Shown piece after piece: positions 1-7,605 of a stretch of 64,000 bases of DNA. The notes beneath the pieces were generated by a model that was not told the origin of the DNA, ran no database searches, and saw only the letters and a program-made list of their open reading frames with translations. The stretch covers positions 1-64,000 of the forward strand of contig NZ_JASLIP010000006.1 of the NCBI RefSeq assembly GCF_030152825.1. The letters are read 5' to 3'. The position numbers and the translations under genes are program-made. Source of the DNA: Corynebacterium sp. (GTDB taxonomy: Bacteria; Actinomycetota; Actinomycetes; Mycobacteriales; Mycobacteriaceae). The stretch's first letter is position 1, and each line of letters opens with the position of its first letter.

Positions 1-282
1 GTTCTCCGGGATCTGGGGAACGCGATGCCCTTCGACGTGGGTGACGTAGCGGTACGTCGGTTCGGTCACCCACCTGCGGCCCAGGTGCAGCATAAAAACC
101 TGCATGCGGCCACTTTTCAGCTGCGGGCGGCTCATCGCCAACGGGGTGCCCGCCAGCTCGCGGGCGATCTCGCGGAGCTGGGAGACGACCGCGGCCTGCT
201 GCCCAAGCTCGAGCCATCCCGGAAGGTGCACGACGCCAGGGGTGATGCGGGCGTCATCGCGCGGGAGGTCGTCGAAAAGCAT
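1..282 (-). CDS. alkB: AlkB-like 2-oxoglutarate/Fe(II) dioxygenase, N-terminal part only
   Basis: Only the first 94 codons are present; the gene leaves the window at position 1. The reading frame from ATG at 282 is open to the edge. The protein starts MLFDDLPR, then has PGVVHLPGWL and a spaced M-V-M...G..W...Y...G...P.IP pattern that resembles the N-terminal substrate-lid region of AlkB. AlkB enzymes (usually about 200 residues) repair alkylated DNA bases by oxidative demethylation. The HxD...H iron ligands would lie beyond the edge, so activity cannot be judged. It is divergent from the DUF1801 gene, with 115 bp between them. Confidence 0.65.
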   Translation of the reverse strand, partial: MLFDDLPRDDARITPGVVHLPGWLELGQQAAVVSQLREIARELAGTPLAMSRPQLKSGRMQVFMLHLGRRWVTEPTYRYVTHVEGHRVPQIPEN

Positions 283-363
283 GATTCCCGATTCTAGGAC
301 GCCTCGGCGTCCAGGCTCGATAACCACAATCCTGTTCCTCGACAAAAGGATGCGCGGCAGAAG

Positions 364-379
364 TTAACGTCGTCACCCC
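364..379 (+). repeat. Copy of dispersed TTAACG(A/T)CGTCACCCC motif
   Basis: TTAACGTCGTCACCCC lies just before the DUF1801 gene. It matches, with one change, the motif at 41799-41814 inside trmL. See the finding on the dispersed motif. Confidence 0.4.
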
Positions 380-397
380 TCGGCTAGGGTATGTGTC

Positions 398-781
398 GTG
401 ACGCTACATACTCTCGAGGAATTCCTCGACACTGTCCCTGAAGGCGCCAAGCGCGAACGCATGGTGGAAGTCCTGGACTGGGTGAAGGAAAACTATCCCC
501 AGCTGGGTTTCCGCATGGGCTGGAGCCAGCCGATGTTCACGAACAATGGCACCTTCATGGTCGGATTCTCGGTCTCGCAAAAGCACATGAACATCGGCAC
601 CGAGGGGGCCGTGGTTGAGCACTTCGCCCCGACCATGAAGGAGCGCGGCATCAAGCACGGGAAGATGATCGTGCCGATGCCCTGGAATAAGCCCTTCAAC
701 TACCAGCTGCTGGGGGAATTCATCGACTACCAGATCGCCACGAAGGAGGGGGTTAAAACCTTCTGGCGACCGAATGCGTAG
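398..781 (+). CDS. DUF1801-domain protein (YdhG-like)
   Basis: A 127-residue protein starting at GTG 398. The fold-defining DUF1801 pattern is visible: an N-terminal helix (TLEEFLDTVPEGAKRERM), then GFRMGWSQPMFTNNGTFMVGFS and HMNIGTEG, ending with a short helix (FIDYQIATKEGVKTFW). DUF1801/YdhG proteins have been proposed as frataxin-like iron chaperones in Bacillus; that role is family knowledge and nothing here proves it. It stands alone, between the divergent alkB-like gene and the convergent MerR gene. The length is normal for the family. Confidence 0.8.
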   Translation: MTLHTLEEFLDTVPEGAKRERMVEVLDWVKENYPQLGFRMGWSQPMFTNNGTFMVGFSVSQKHMNIGTEGAVVEHFAPTMKERGIKHGKMIVPMPWNKPFNYQLLGEFIDYQIATKEGVKTFWRPNA

Positions 782-841
782 TCATCGCTCCCCGGAGGTC
801 ATCGGCCACGGGTTCTTTGTGGGACGCCCTCTGTTTTAGGT

Positions 842-1636
842 TTAGGCCCACTCCGGGTTCTCGAGATCTACCCCATTCGCGGCGGCGACGTGCTCAATCG
901 CGTCGGCGAGCCACTGCGCCAGGCCTTCCTGCTGGCGCTCGTAGTACTCCGTGAATCGCGGGTCCGTGATGTAACCGCGGGAGATTAGGTAGTGCTTTAC
1001 GTAGCTGACCGGGAAGAACTCGCTCAGTACCTCTCGGTGCTCGGCGACCAGCTGGGCGGCCCCGTCGCTATCCGGGGCGACGCCACCAGCCACCGCTGCG
1101 GCGAGCCGGGCATCCACGGCGTCGAACTTCTGCTTGTTAACGGCCCAGTCCTGCGCGCCCCAGTTGCCGGTGCGCTGCTGGCTGATCTGCCAGTCGTCGG
1201 TGCCTTCGTATTGCTCCTTGGCCTCGGCCTGGTGCTCGGCGAAGTTCGCGTCGCCGATGATGCGGCCGATCTCGTTGAGATCTGGCTTGTTGTTTGTCAT
1301 TTCCTTCTCCAATAGTTCGTCGATGGCGGTGAGCATGTCCGTGAGATGAGCGCGCTGATCGATCAGGCTTTCGCGCTGCCTTCGCAGGTGCTCGACGGCG
1401 GAGGATCCGCCGCTGAGCAGCTTCTTGATCTCAGCGAGCTTCATCCCAGTGGCTCGGTAAATCAGGATGTGCTGGATCCGGTCCACATCCTCAGGGGTGT
1501 AGAGGCGGTAATTGGACCAGCTTCTTTCGGTCGGAGTTACGAGCCCCTGGCTTTCCCAGTGGTGCAAGGTGCGCACTGTGATTTCCAAAGCCTCGGCTAC
1601 CTCTCCGACGGTGTAGAGAGTGTCTTCTGTAGCCAT
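842..1636 (-). CDS. MerR-family regulator with TipAS-type drug-sensing domain
   Basis: Starting at ATG 1636 this gives 264 residues; an ATG nine bases earlier (1645) is also in frame. Residues 1-70 form a MerR winged helix (YTVGEVAEALEITVRTLHHWESQGLV), followed by a dimerisation helix (LRRQRESLIDQRAHLTDML). The C-terminal 140 residues match the TipAS/albicidin-resistance globin-like fold (FFPVSYVKHYLISRGYITDPRF). Proteins of this class bind peptide antibiotics covalently or tightly and activate their own promoter. The start was chosen because a MerR-type promoter ends only seven bases upstream, which suggests a leaderless transcript. No exporter gene is adjacent, so its main target may be itself. 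Confidence 0.85.
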   Translation of the reverse strand: MATEDTLYTVGEVAEALEITVRTLHHWESQGLVTPTERSWSNYRLYTPEDVDRIQHILIYRATGMKLAEIKKLLSGGSSAVEHLRRQRESLIDQRAHLTDMLTAIDELLEKEMTNNKPDLNEIGRIIGDANFAEHQAEAKEQYEGTDDWQISQQRTGNWGAQDWAVNKQKFDAVDARLAAAVAGGVAPDSDGAAQLVAEHREVLSEFFPVSYVKHYLISRGYITDPRFTEYYERQQEGLAQWLADAIEHVAAANGVDLENPEWA

Positions 1637-1643
1637 GGACCTC

Positions 1644-1674
1644 ATTGTGCTGCCTGACGCAGCGTAAGGGTCAA
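1644..1674 (-). promoter_or_regulatory. MerR-type promoter/operator, probably autoregulatory
   Basis: On the minus strand, TTGACC (1674-1669) and CACAAT (1649-1644) are separated by 19 bp, the stretched spacing typical of MerR-activated promoters. The spacer holds a dyad CCTTACGC-T-GCGTCAGG (1669-1653) with one mismatch between arms. The start codon at 1636 is seven bases past the -10 element. This is inference from spacing and symmetry. Confidence 0.55.
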
Positions 1675-1704
1675 GCCTTCATCGCAAATATTTTTGCGCA
1701 ACAG

Positions 1705-1752
1705 AAAACCCGTGGTGCCCGACTCTTTACAGTCAGGCCCCACGGGTTTTTA
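1705..1752 (-). terminator. Rho-independent terminator, probably bidirectional
   Basis: A hairpin with arms AAAACCCGTGG...GCCC and GGGC..CCACGGGTTTT flanks a short loop and lies after the hydrolase gene stop (minus strand) and upstream of the MerR promoter. A/T runs on both sides would let it work in both directions. Confidence 0.75.
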
Positions 1753-1785
1753 GCCTCGGTGGGCGGAACCGGGAACGGCAACCAG

Positions 1786-2682
1786 CTAGACCAGCCGGAT
1801 GTTGCTCAGCGCTTCCTCAACGTCGATGTTCTCCGGCAGCTCGCGGTACAGCTGGAGCTGATCCTTCACGCTCGTGTTCTTCAGCTCCGCGCGCGGGTCG
1901 CGGAAAGCCTTGTACTTCCGGGACCCATCAGCCAGCACGAAACCAGTCATCAGGCCACGCACCGTCTCTTGTGCCGCGAACTCCGGCAGACCGGAGCCCA
2001 TCACCAGGCGGCGGCCGTAGTTCTCGTGGAACCCAGCCTGGGAGGCCTTATCCATCCGGCGGTACACAACCTCGCCCTGCCAGTTCGCGGCCAGGCGCTC
2101 CGGGTTACCAGCCGGTGCGGCGTGAATACCGCCAGGGGAGAGTACCAGACCCGGGGCGTCCACGTGCTGCGCGGCGTCGTACGGGCTCGGGTTCGCATCG
2201 GCCGGGTACACGGCCATCACACCAGCAAGCCGCGGCTTGTCCCCATAAGAATCGAAGCCGTCGTTGACGTACTCGCGGGCCGTCGCCGCCAGCACCGCTG
2301 CCGCCGCACCCATGCCGTGGCCAGCCAGGTACAGCTTCGACGGGTGCACCGTCACATTGCCCTGACCCAGCTTCACGCCAGCCAGGATCTGCAGAGAGGT
2401 CTCCAGGTCGGAGGCGAAGCCGCGGTGGTTCGGCAGCACGCCGCGCTCCGTATCGGGAGCAGCCACGGCGAAACCCCAGCTCGCAAGGTGCCGCAACGTC
2501 GCGTGATAGGCCTTCACACCCACCCGCCAGTCGTGCCCGAACGCGATGCCCGGGATGCCCTTGCCCTCGGCAGGCGTGTACACGCGGCCCGGGATGCCAG
2601 CGAAATTAAGATCGCCGGTGAGCACCCGGTGCGGGCCACGCTTGCCGAGCCTTGAAACGAGGTTTTTCAAACTATCAGCCAC
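1786..2682 (-). CDS. Alpha/beta-hydrolase-fold protein (dienelactone-hydrolase-like), nucleophile position is Gly
   Basis: About 298 residues from GTG 2682. An ATG at 2742 is in frame but lies only two bases from the divergent glmS start, leaving no room for promoters, so the shorter form is preferred. The fold is seen in GIPGIAFGHDW (oxyanion region) and KLYLAGHGMG at residues 116-125. The usual GHSMG nucleophile elbow here reads GHGMG: the catalytic Ser is replaced by Gly123. The protein may therefore not be a serine hydrolase, or it uses another residue. Substrate unknown. A strong terminator follows it. Confidence 0.7.
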   Translation of the reverse strand: MADSLKNLVSRLGKRGPHRVLTGDLNFAGIPGRVYTPAEGKGIPGIAFGHDWRVGVKAYHATLRHLASWGFAVAAPDTERGVLPNHRGFASDLETSLQILAGVKLGQGNVTVHPSKLYLAGHGMGAAAAVLAATAREYVNDGFDSYGDKPRLAGVMAVYPADANPSPYDAAQHVDAPGLVLSPGGIHAAPAGNPERLAANWQGEVVYRRMDKASQAGFHENYGRRLVMGSGLPEFAAQETVRGLMTGFVLADGSRKYKAFRDPRAELKNTSVKDQLQLYRELPENIDVEEALSNIRLV

Positions 2683-2744
2683 GCAACTCACACTAGTAGA
2701 AACTGCTTCCGCATGGGCCAAGCGGGCGTGTATCGTTTCCATTT

Positions 2745-4607
2745 ATGTGCGCAATCGTTGGATACGTAGGAAAGAAGCAAGCCCTGGAAATCGGGCTCGA
2801 TGCACTGCAGAGGATGGAGTACCGCGGATACGATTCCGCCGGTATCGCCGTCAATAACGCAGAGGGTATCCGCGTAGAAAAAGCAGAAGGCAAGCTCAGT
2901 AACCTCGTCGAGCGCATCGACATCATTGGTCGCGACACCCTGACCGGAAACACCTGCCTGGGGCACACCCGGTGGGCCACCCACGGTCGCCCGAACGACG
3001 TCAACGCGCACCCGCACCTCTCCTTCGACGGCAAGGCCGCCATCGTCCACAACGGCATCATCGAGAACTTCGCCACCCTGCGCGACCAGCTCGAATCCCG
3101 CGGCATCGAACTCGTCTCTGACACGGACTCCGAGGTCGCCGCCCATTTGCTCGCCATCGAGTACAACGAGGGCGAGTTCGCCGGGGACGTCAAGGCCTCC
3201 GCGCTCGCCGTCCTGCGCCGCCTGGAAGGTGCCTTCACCGTCCTGTTCACCCACGCCGACGAGCCGGATCTCATCGTCGCCGGTCGCCGCAACACCCCGC
3301 TGATCGTCGGGGTCGGGGAGGACGGCATGTTCCTTGGTTCGGACGTCGCCGCCTTCATCGCCCACACCAAGAACGCCGTCGAGCTCGGCCAGGACAGCGC
3401 CGTCGCCATCACCGCAGATAACTACGAGATCATGGACTTCGACGGCGCCCCAGCCGAGGGCAGCCCGTTCACCATCGACTGGGACCAGGAGGCCGCCGAG
3501 AAGGACGGCTTCGACTCCTTCATGATGAAGGAAATCCACGAGCAGCCCGCCGCCGTCCGCGACACCCTGGCCGGCCGCTTCGTCGACGGCAAGGTCGTCC
3601 TCGACGAGCAGCGCCTCTCCGACGACGACCTCCGCAACATCCAGAAGGTCTACGTCGTCGCCTGTGGTTCCGCCTACCACTCCGGGCTGCTGGCGAAGTA
3701 CGCCATCGAGCACTGGGCCCGCATCCCGGTGGAGATCGAGGTGGCATCGGAGTTCCGCTACCGCGACCCGGTGCTGAACCAGCAGACACTCGTCGTCGCC
3801 GTCTCCCAGTCCGGTGAGACCGCCGACACCCTGGAGGCCGTGCGCCACGCCAAGACTCAGGGCGCGCGCGTGCTGGCGGTGTGTAACACCAATGGTTCCC
3901 AGATCCCGCGCGAATCCGACGCGGTGCTCTACACCCACGCCGGCCCGGAGATCGGCGTGGCCTCCACCAAGGCCTTCCTCGCGCAGGTCGCGGCGAACTA
4001 CGTGGTCGGCCTCGCCCTGGCCCAGGCGCGCGGCACGATGTACCCCGACGAGATCGGTGACATCTACGACACGCTGGCCGAGCTGCCCGCCAAAATCGAG
4101 AAGACCCTGGCGCTCGCCGAGCCGATCGAGCAGCTCGCCGAGGAGCTCGGACCGGTCAAGACCATGCTCTTCCTGGGCCGTCACGTCGGCTTCCCGGTCG
4201 CGCTCGAGGGCGCATTGAAGCTCAAGGAGCTGGCCTACATCCACGCCGAGGGCTTCGCCGCCGGCGAGCTCAAGCACGGCCCGATCGCCCTGATTGAGGA
4301 CAACCTGCCGGTGGTCGTCGTCGTCCCGTCCCCGACGGGCCGCCCGGTGCTGCACTCCAAGATCGTGTCCAATATCCAGGAGATCCGCGCCCGCGGTGCG
4401 AAGACGATCGTCATCGCGGAGGAGGGCGACGAGGCGGTGCGTCCGTACGCCAACTGGCTGCTAGAGATCCCGGCGACGGGCACGCTGATGCAGCCGCTGC
4501 TGTCCACCGTCCCGCTGCAGTTCCTGGCCGCGGACATCGCCCGCCAGTGCGGCAACGAGGACATCGACAAGCCGCGCAACCTGGCTAAATCCGTCACCGT
4601 GGAGTAG
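2745..4607 (+). CDS. glmS: Glutamine-fructose-6-phosphate aminotransferase
   Basis: Makes glucosamine-6-phosphate from fructose-6-phosphate and glutamine, the first step to UDP-GlcNAc for peptidoglycan. The 620-residue protein has the class II amidotransferase domain with catalytic Cys directly after Met (MCAIVGYVG) over residues 2-220, then two SIS sugar-isomerase domains (VSQSGETADTL near residue 350; HAEGFAAGELKHGPIAL near 505). It ends with the family C-terminus PRNLAKSVTVE. Full length. It is followed 64 bp later by nnrD, the common corynebacterial order. No glmS ribozyme is visible upstream, as expected outside Firmicutes. Confidence 0.98.
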   Translation: MCAIVGYVGKKQALEIGLDALQRMEYRGYDSAGIAVNNAEGIRVEKAEGKLSNLVERIDIIGRDTLTGNTCLGHTRWATHGRPNDVNAHPHLSFDGKAAIVHNGIIENFATLRDQLESRGIELVSDTDSEVAAHLLAIEYNEGEFAGDVKASALAVLRRLEGAFTVLFTHADEPDLIVAGRRNTPLIVGVGEDGMFLGSDVAAFIAHTKNAVELGQDSAVAITADNYEIMDFDGAPAEGSPFTIDWDQEAAEKDGFDSFMMKEIHEQPAAVRDTLAGRFVDGKVVLDEQRLSDDDLRNIQKVYVVACGSAYHSGLLAKYAIEHWARIPVEIEVASEFRYRDPVLNQQTLVVAVSQSGETADTLEAVRHAKTQGARVLAVCNTNGSQIPRESDAVLYTHAGPEIGVASTKAFLAQVAANYVVGLALAQARGTMYPDEIGDIYDTLAELPAKIEKTLALAEPIEQLAEELGPVKTMLFLGRHVGFPVALEGALKLKELAYIHAEGFAAGELKHGPIALIEDNLPVVVVVPSPTGRPVLHSKIVSNIQEIRARGAKTIVIAEEGDEAVRPYANWLLEIPATGTLMQPLLSTVPLQFLAADIARQCGNEDIDKPRNLAKSVTVE

Positions 4608-4671
4608 TCCTTAGGCCACCCCGGGCTACTCCGGCATTAACTCACCACTCACCACCCAGGAGCTTCGCCCC

Positions 4672-5613
4672 ATGCCGAATTTTTTGGACGACACCCCACC
4701 CGGCGAGCTGCTCGCCGCACGCGACTGCCTGGCCGCGGCCGGGGAAGTCTGGCCGTCCCCGCAACCACAAGAAGATAAGTACGCCGGTGTCGTGGGCATT
4801 TTCGCCGGCTCCGATACCTTCCCAGGTGCCGCGCTGCTGGCGCTCAAGGCGGCGGTGAAGTCCACCTCGCCGATGGTGCGCTACGCAGGCCCCGTGGACC
4901 CGCGCCTGATCGCCCTGGCCCTGCCCGAGGTGGTCAGCGCCCCACGCCCGGAGAAGGCCGGGAGGGTACAGGCCTGGGTCGCAGGCCCCGGGATCGACGA
5001 GGAGTCGCCGGAAGCGCTGAATATTCTGGACTGGCTGGTGCGCCAGCCCGAGCCCCTGCTGCTGGACGCCTCGGCGCTGCAGCTGGCGGCGAAGAATACG
5101 CATCTACTGCGCGGAATCATCAACCGCCACACCACGGGCCGGGCGACCGTCCTGACCCCACATGCCGGGGAGTTCGCCGCCCTCGCACGGGCACTGGGCA
5201 ACGAGGCACAGGCCGAGGCCGCGGCCGTCGACCAGGACTTTGATCGCCGCCGCACCGCGTGCGCCTGGCTTGCCCGGCAGACCAAGTCGGTGGTTCTGCT
5301 CAAGGGCCGGCACACGATCGTCTCTGACGGTGATGTCGCCTGGGGCGTAGACGCAGGCCACTCCTGGTCCGCGACCCCTGGCTCCGGGGACGTGCTGGCG
5401 GGCATCGCTGGTGCTGTGATTGCGGCGGCCGAAGAGGCCCCGCTGCTGCACTGCATCCTCGGCGCGGTGGCGGTGCACGCCGTGGCGGCACGTCACGCTG
5501 CGGAGACCCCGGAGGGCTTCGCCCCGATTTCGGCATCCGACATCGTGGAGAGCATCCACGCCGTGGTCGCCGTCGCGCTCCGTCACGCCCATGAAGACGC
5601 CGACGGCGACTAG
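4672..5613 (+). CDS. nnrD: ADP-dependent NAD(P)H-hydrate dehydratase
   Basis: A 313-residue ribokinase-fold protein of the YjeF C-terminal family, which repairs damaged (hydrated) NADH and NADPH. Family motifs are present: AGPGIDEES, LLLDASALQLAA, TVLTPHAGEFAAL, VVLLKGRHTIVSDG and the catalytic PGSGDVLAGIAGA near residue 240. The N-terminal epimerase half (NnrE) of bifunctional YjeF proteins is absent, so this is a stand-alone dehydratase. The ATG at 4672 follows an AGGAG at 4659-4663. It sits between glmS and alr and ends 10 bp before alr, which suggests co-transcription with alr. Confidence 0.9.
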   Translation: MPNFLDDTPPGELLAARDCLAAAGEVWPSPQPQEDKYAGVVGIFAGSDTFPGAALLALKAAVKSTSPMVRYAGPVDPRLIALALPEVVSAPRPEKAGRVQAWVAGPGIDEESPEALNILDWLVRQPEPLLLDASALQLAAKNTHLLRGIINRHTTGRATVLTPHAGEFAALARALGNEAQAEAAAVDQDFDRRRTACAWLARQTKSVVLLKGRHTIVSDGDVAWGVDAGHSWSATPGSGDVLAGIAGAVIAAAEEAPLLHCILGAVAVHAVAARHAAETPEGFAPISASDIVESIHAVVAVALRHAHEDADGD

Positions 5614-5623
5614 CCTGGAGGCC

Positions 5624-6886
5624 ATGACCCACACCCCGAAGGACATAACGGGTCGCGGCGAGCTCATCCAGCTCATCGTCGATCTGGGAGCACTGGCCAA
5701 TAACACCCGCTTCTTCGCAGACTTCGTCGCCCCCGCCCAACTCATGGCGGTCGTGAAAGCCGATGGCTATAACCACGGCGCGCTGCGTATCGCGCAGACC
5801 GCACTGGATCACGGTGCGGCCGTGCTGGGGGTGGCCACCGTCCCGGAGGCTCTGTTGCTGCGCGACGAGGGCCCGTTGAGGGACGGCGAGCCGGCCACCA
5901 TCTTCGCCTGGATGTGGGAACCAGCCATGGACTTAAGCCCGGCCTTCGACGCCGAGCTGACCCTGGGCGTGCCCTCCCTGGCACACGCCCGCAGCCTCAT
6001 CGACCAGGCCCGCCTCCGGCAGGCTAAGCCATGCCCCGTGGTGGGCGTGATGTCCGATACCGGTATGTCCCGCTCCGGGATCAGCCCGGCCGAATGGCAG
6101 GAAACCATCGCGCTGCTGGCCGCCGCAGAGCAAGAAGGCCTCATCGCGGTGGACGGGGTGTTCACGCACTTGGCCTCCGCGGACGAGGACGCGAAGCGCG
6201 CCGTGACGGACCGCCAGCACCAGCGCTTCCAGCAGGCCATCGCCGACTGCCGCGCTGCCGGCATGGCGGTGCCCCGCAACCACATCGCCAACACCCCGGC
6301 AACGCTAACCCGACCGGACATGCACCATGAGCTCGTGCGTCCCGGCCTCGGTGTGTATGGCGTGGACCCGGTGGCAGGCGGAACCCCGACCGGGGAGGCA
6401 GAGAACGCAGTACCGGGACTGCCGGACGTCCTGCCACTGGAGCGGACGATGAGCATGCGGGCGAAGGTCATCACCACCCGGGTGGTCCCGAAGGGGGAAT
6501 CCGTCAGCTACGGCGGAATCTGGACCGCCCAGGAGGACACGCGCACCGCCGTCGTCGCCGCGGGGTACGCGGACGGGGTACCACGGTCGGCGTCCGGAAA
6601 GATGCAGGTCAGCATCAATGGCGAGAACTACCAGCAGGTCGGGAGGATCTGCATGGACCAGTTCGTCGTCGCCCTGGGGCCGGCCGAGAGCGCCGCCGCA
6701 GAGGCCGTGCAGCCCGGCGACTGGGCCGTAATCTTCGGCGACCCGGCAGCAGGGGAACCCGGCGTGGAGGACCTGGCTGCCGCCGCCGACACCATCCCCT
6801 ACGAGATCATCACGATGCCACGCGGGCCACGCGTCCAGCGGGTCATCGTGGACGTGGAAGGGCAGGAACACGTTGTCGAACGCTAA
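5624..6886 (+). CDS. alr: Alanine racemase
   Basis: PLP enzyme making D-alanine for peptidoglycan. Starting at ATG 5624 gives 420 residues (an upstream in-frame extension overlaps nnrD and is not used). The PLP lysine lies in AVVKADGYNHG near residue 43; most Alr proteins have ADAYGHG there. Further motifs are GVMSDTGMSRSG, GVFTHLASADE, RPGLGVYGVDP and the catalytic tyrosine region VSYGGIWTA followed by RICMDQFVV. Full length. The last codons overlap the start of tsaE by 14 bp, so both are translated from one mRNA. Confidence 0.96.
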   Translation: MTHTPKDITGRGELIQLIVDLGALANNTRFFADFVAPAQLMAVVKADGYNHGALRIAQTALDHGAAVLGVATVPEALLLRDEGPLRDGEPATIFAWMWEPAMDLSPAFDAELTLGVPSLAHARSLIDQARLRQAKPCPVVGVMSDTGMSRSGISPAEWQETIALLAAAEQEGLIAVDGVFTHLASADEDAKRAVTDRQHQRFQQAIADCRAAGMAVPRNHIANTPATLTRPDMHHELVRPGLGVYGVDPVAGGTPTGEAENAVPGLPDVLPLERTMSMRAKVITTRVVPKGESVSYGGIWTAQEDTRTAVVAAGYADGVPRSASGKMQVSINGENYQQVGRICMDQFVVALGPAESAAAEAVQPGDWAVIFGDPAAGEPGVEDLAAAADTIPYEIITMPRGPRVQRVIVDVEGQEHVVER

Positions 6887-7517
6887 GGCTGGCAGCGGGA
6901 TGGACCTGGGTGAGGTGCAGGGTCACGCGCACGCCCGCACCCCGGAGGACATGCGCGTCATCGGCCGCGAGCTGGGCGAGCAGCTGGCGGCGGGCACCGT
7001 CGTGATCCTCACCGGCCCACTCGGGGCGGGCAAAACCACCATCACGCAGGGCATCGCCGAAGGGCTGGCGGTCAAGGGGCGTGTGCAGTCCCCGACCTTC
7101 ACCATCGTGCGCACCCACAAGCCCGGGGCGCGTGGCATCCGGCTGCTGCACATGGACGCCTACCGCCTGCTCGGCGAGGGCGTGGCCGAGTCCATCGCGC
7201 CGGGCGAGCAGCTCTCCCGCGACGACGTCCTCGACACCCTGGAGTCCCTGGACATCGACGCCGACCTGGACGACGCGGTGCTCGTCGCCGAATGGGGGCG
7301 CGGGGTCGTGGAGGAGCTCGCGGACCGGGTGCTGGACGTGGAGATCACGCGTGCCGTGGGCGCCGAGGGAGACGGTGACGGCGACGTCGCGACCGCGGAC
7401 GTCAAGGGTGATGGCGCGGACGTCGTAGATGGTGACCTCGCGGACGGCGGGGTCATCGACATGACCGACGGCGACGAGGACGACCCGCGCGAGGTCCACT
7501 GGCGCTGGCGCGAGTAG
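6873..7517 (+). CDS. tsaE: tRNA t6A biosynthesis ATPase TsaE with acidic C-terminal insert
   Basis: TsaE supplies the ATPase activity of the bacterial complex that puts threonylcarbamoyl on A37 of ANN-reading tRNAs. Start is TTG 6873, inside the alr end and preceded by GGCAGGA; ATG 6900 is an alternative. The Walker A motif GPLGAGKTT is near residue 48, followed by SPTFTIVRTH and LLHMDAYRL, and AEWGRGV near residue 142. After the core comes about 45 residues made almost only of Asp, Gly, Ala and Val (from GAEGDGDGDV to DGDEDD) before a short end PREVHWRWRE. This insert is not part of typical TsaE proteins. Its partner TsaB-RimI-TsaD is the next gene. Confidence 0.93.
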   Translation: MSNAKAGSGMDLGEVQGHAHARTPEDMRVIGRELGEQLAAGTVVILTGPLGAGKTTITQGIAEGLAVKGRVQSPTFTIVRTHKPGARGIRLLHMDAYRLLGEGVAESIAPGEQLSRDDVLDTLESLDIDADLDDAVLVAEWGRGVVEELADRVLDVEITRAVGAEGDGDGDVATADVKGDGADVVDGDLADGGVIDMTDGDEDDPREVHWRWRE

Positions 7518-7592
7518 CTGGGGTCGCCGAGGGGGACGTCGGCGTCCTACCGTGCGCTGATGGAGCGCGAAAGGCGTGTCTGCGCGGGGTAG

Positions 7593-7598
7593 TACACT
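7593..7598 (+). promoter_or_regulatory. -10 element for a leaderless tsaB-rimI-tsaD transcript
   Basis: TACACT ends seven bases before the ATG at 7606, and there is no ribosome-binding site. This spacing fits a leaderless mRNA, which is common in actinobacteria. Inferred only from sequence. Confidence 0.4.
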
Positions 7599-7605
7599 AA
7601 CCCCC

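Noticed and set aside
2688..4355. Long open frame (555 codons) on the minus strand opposite glmS
   Set aside because: Antisense shadow of a clear GlmS; composition is typical of reverse-strand high-GC DNA and no domain is seen.
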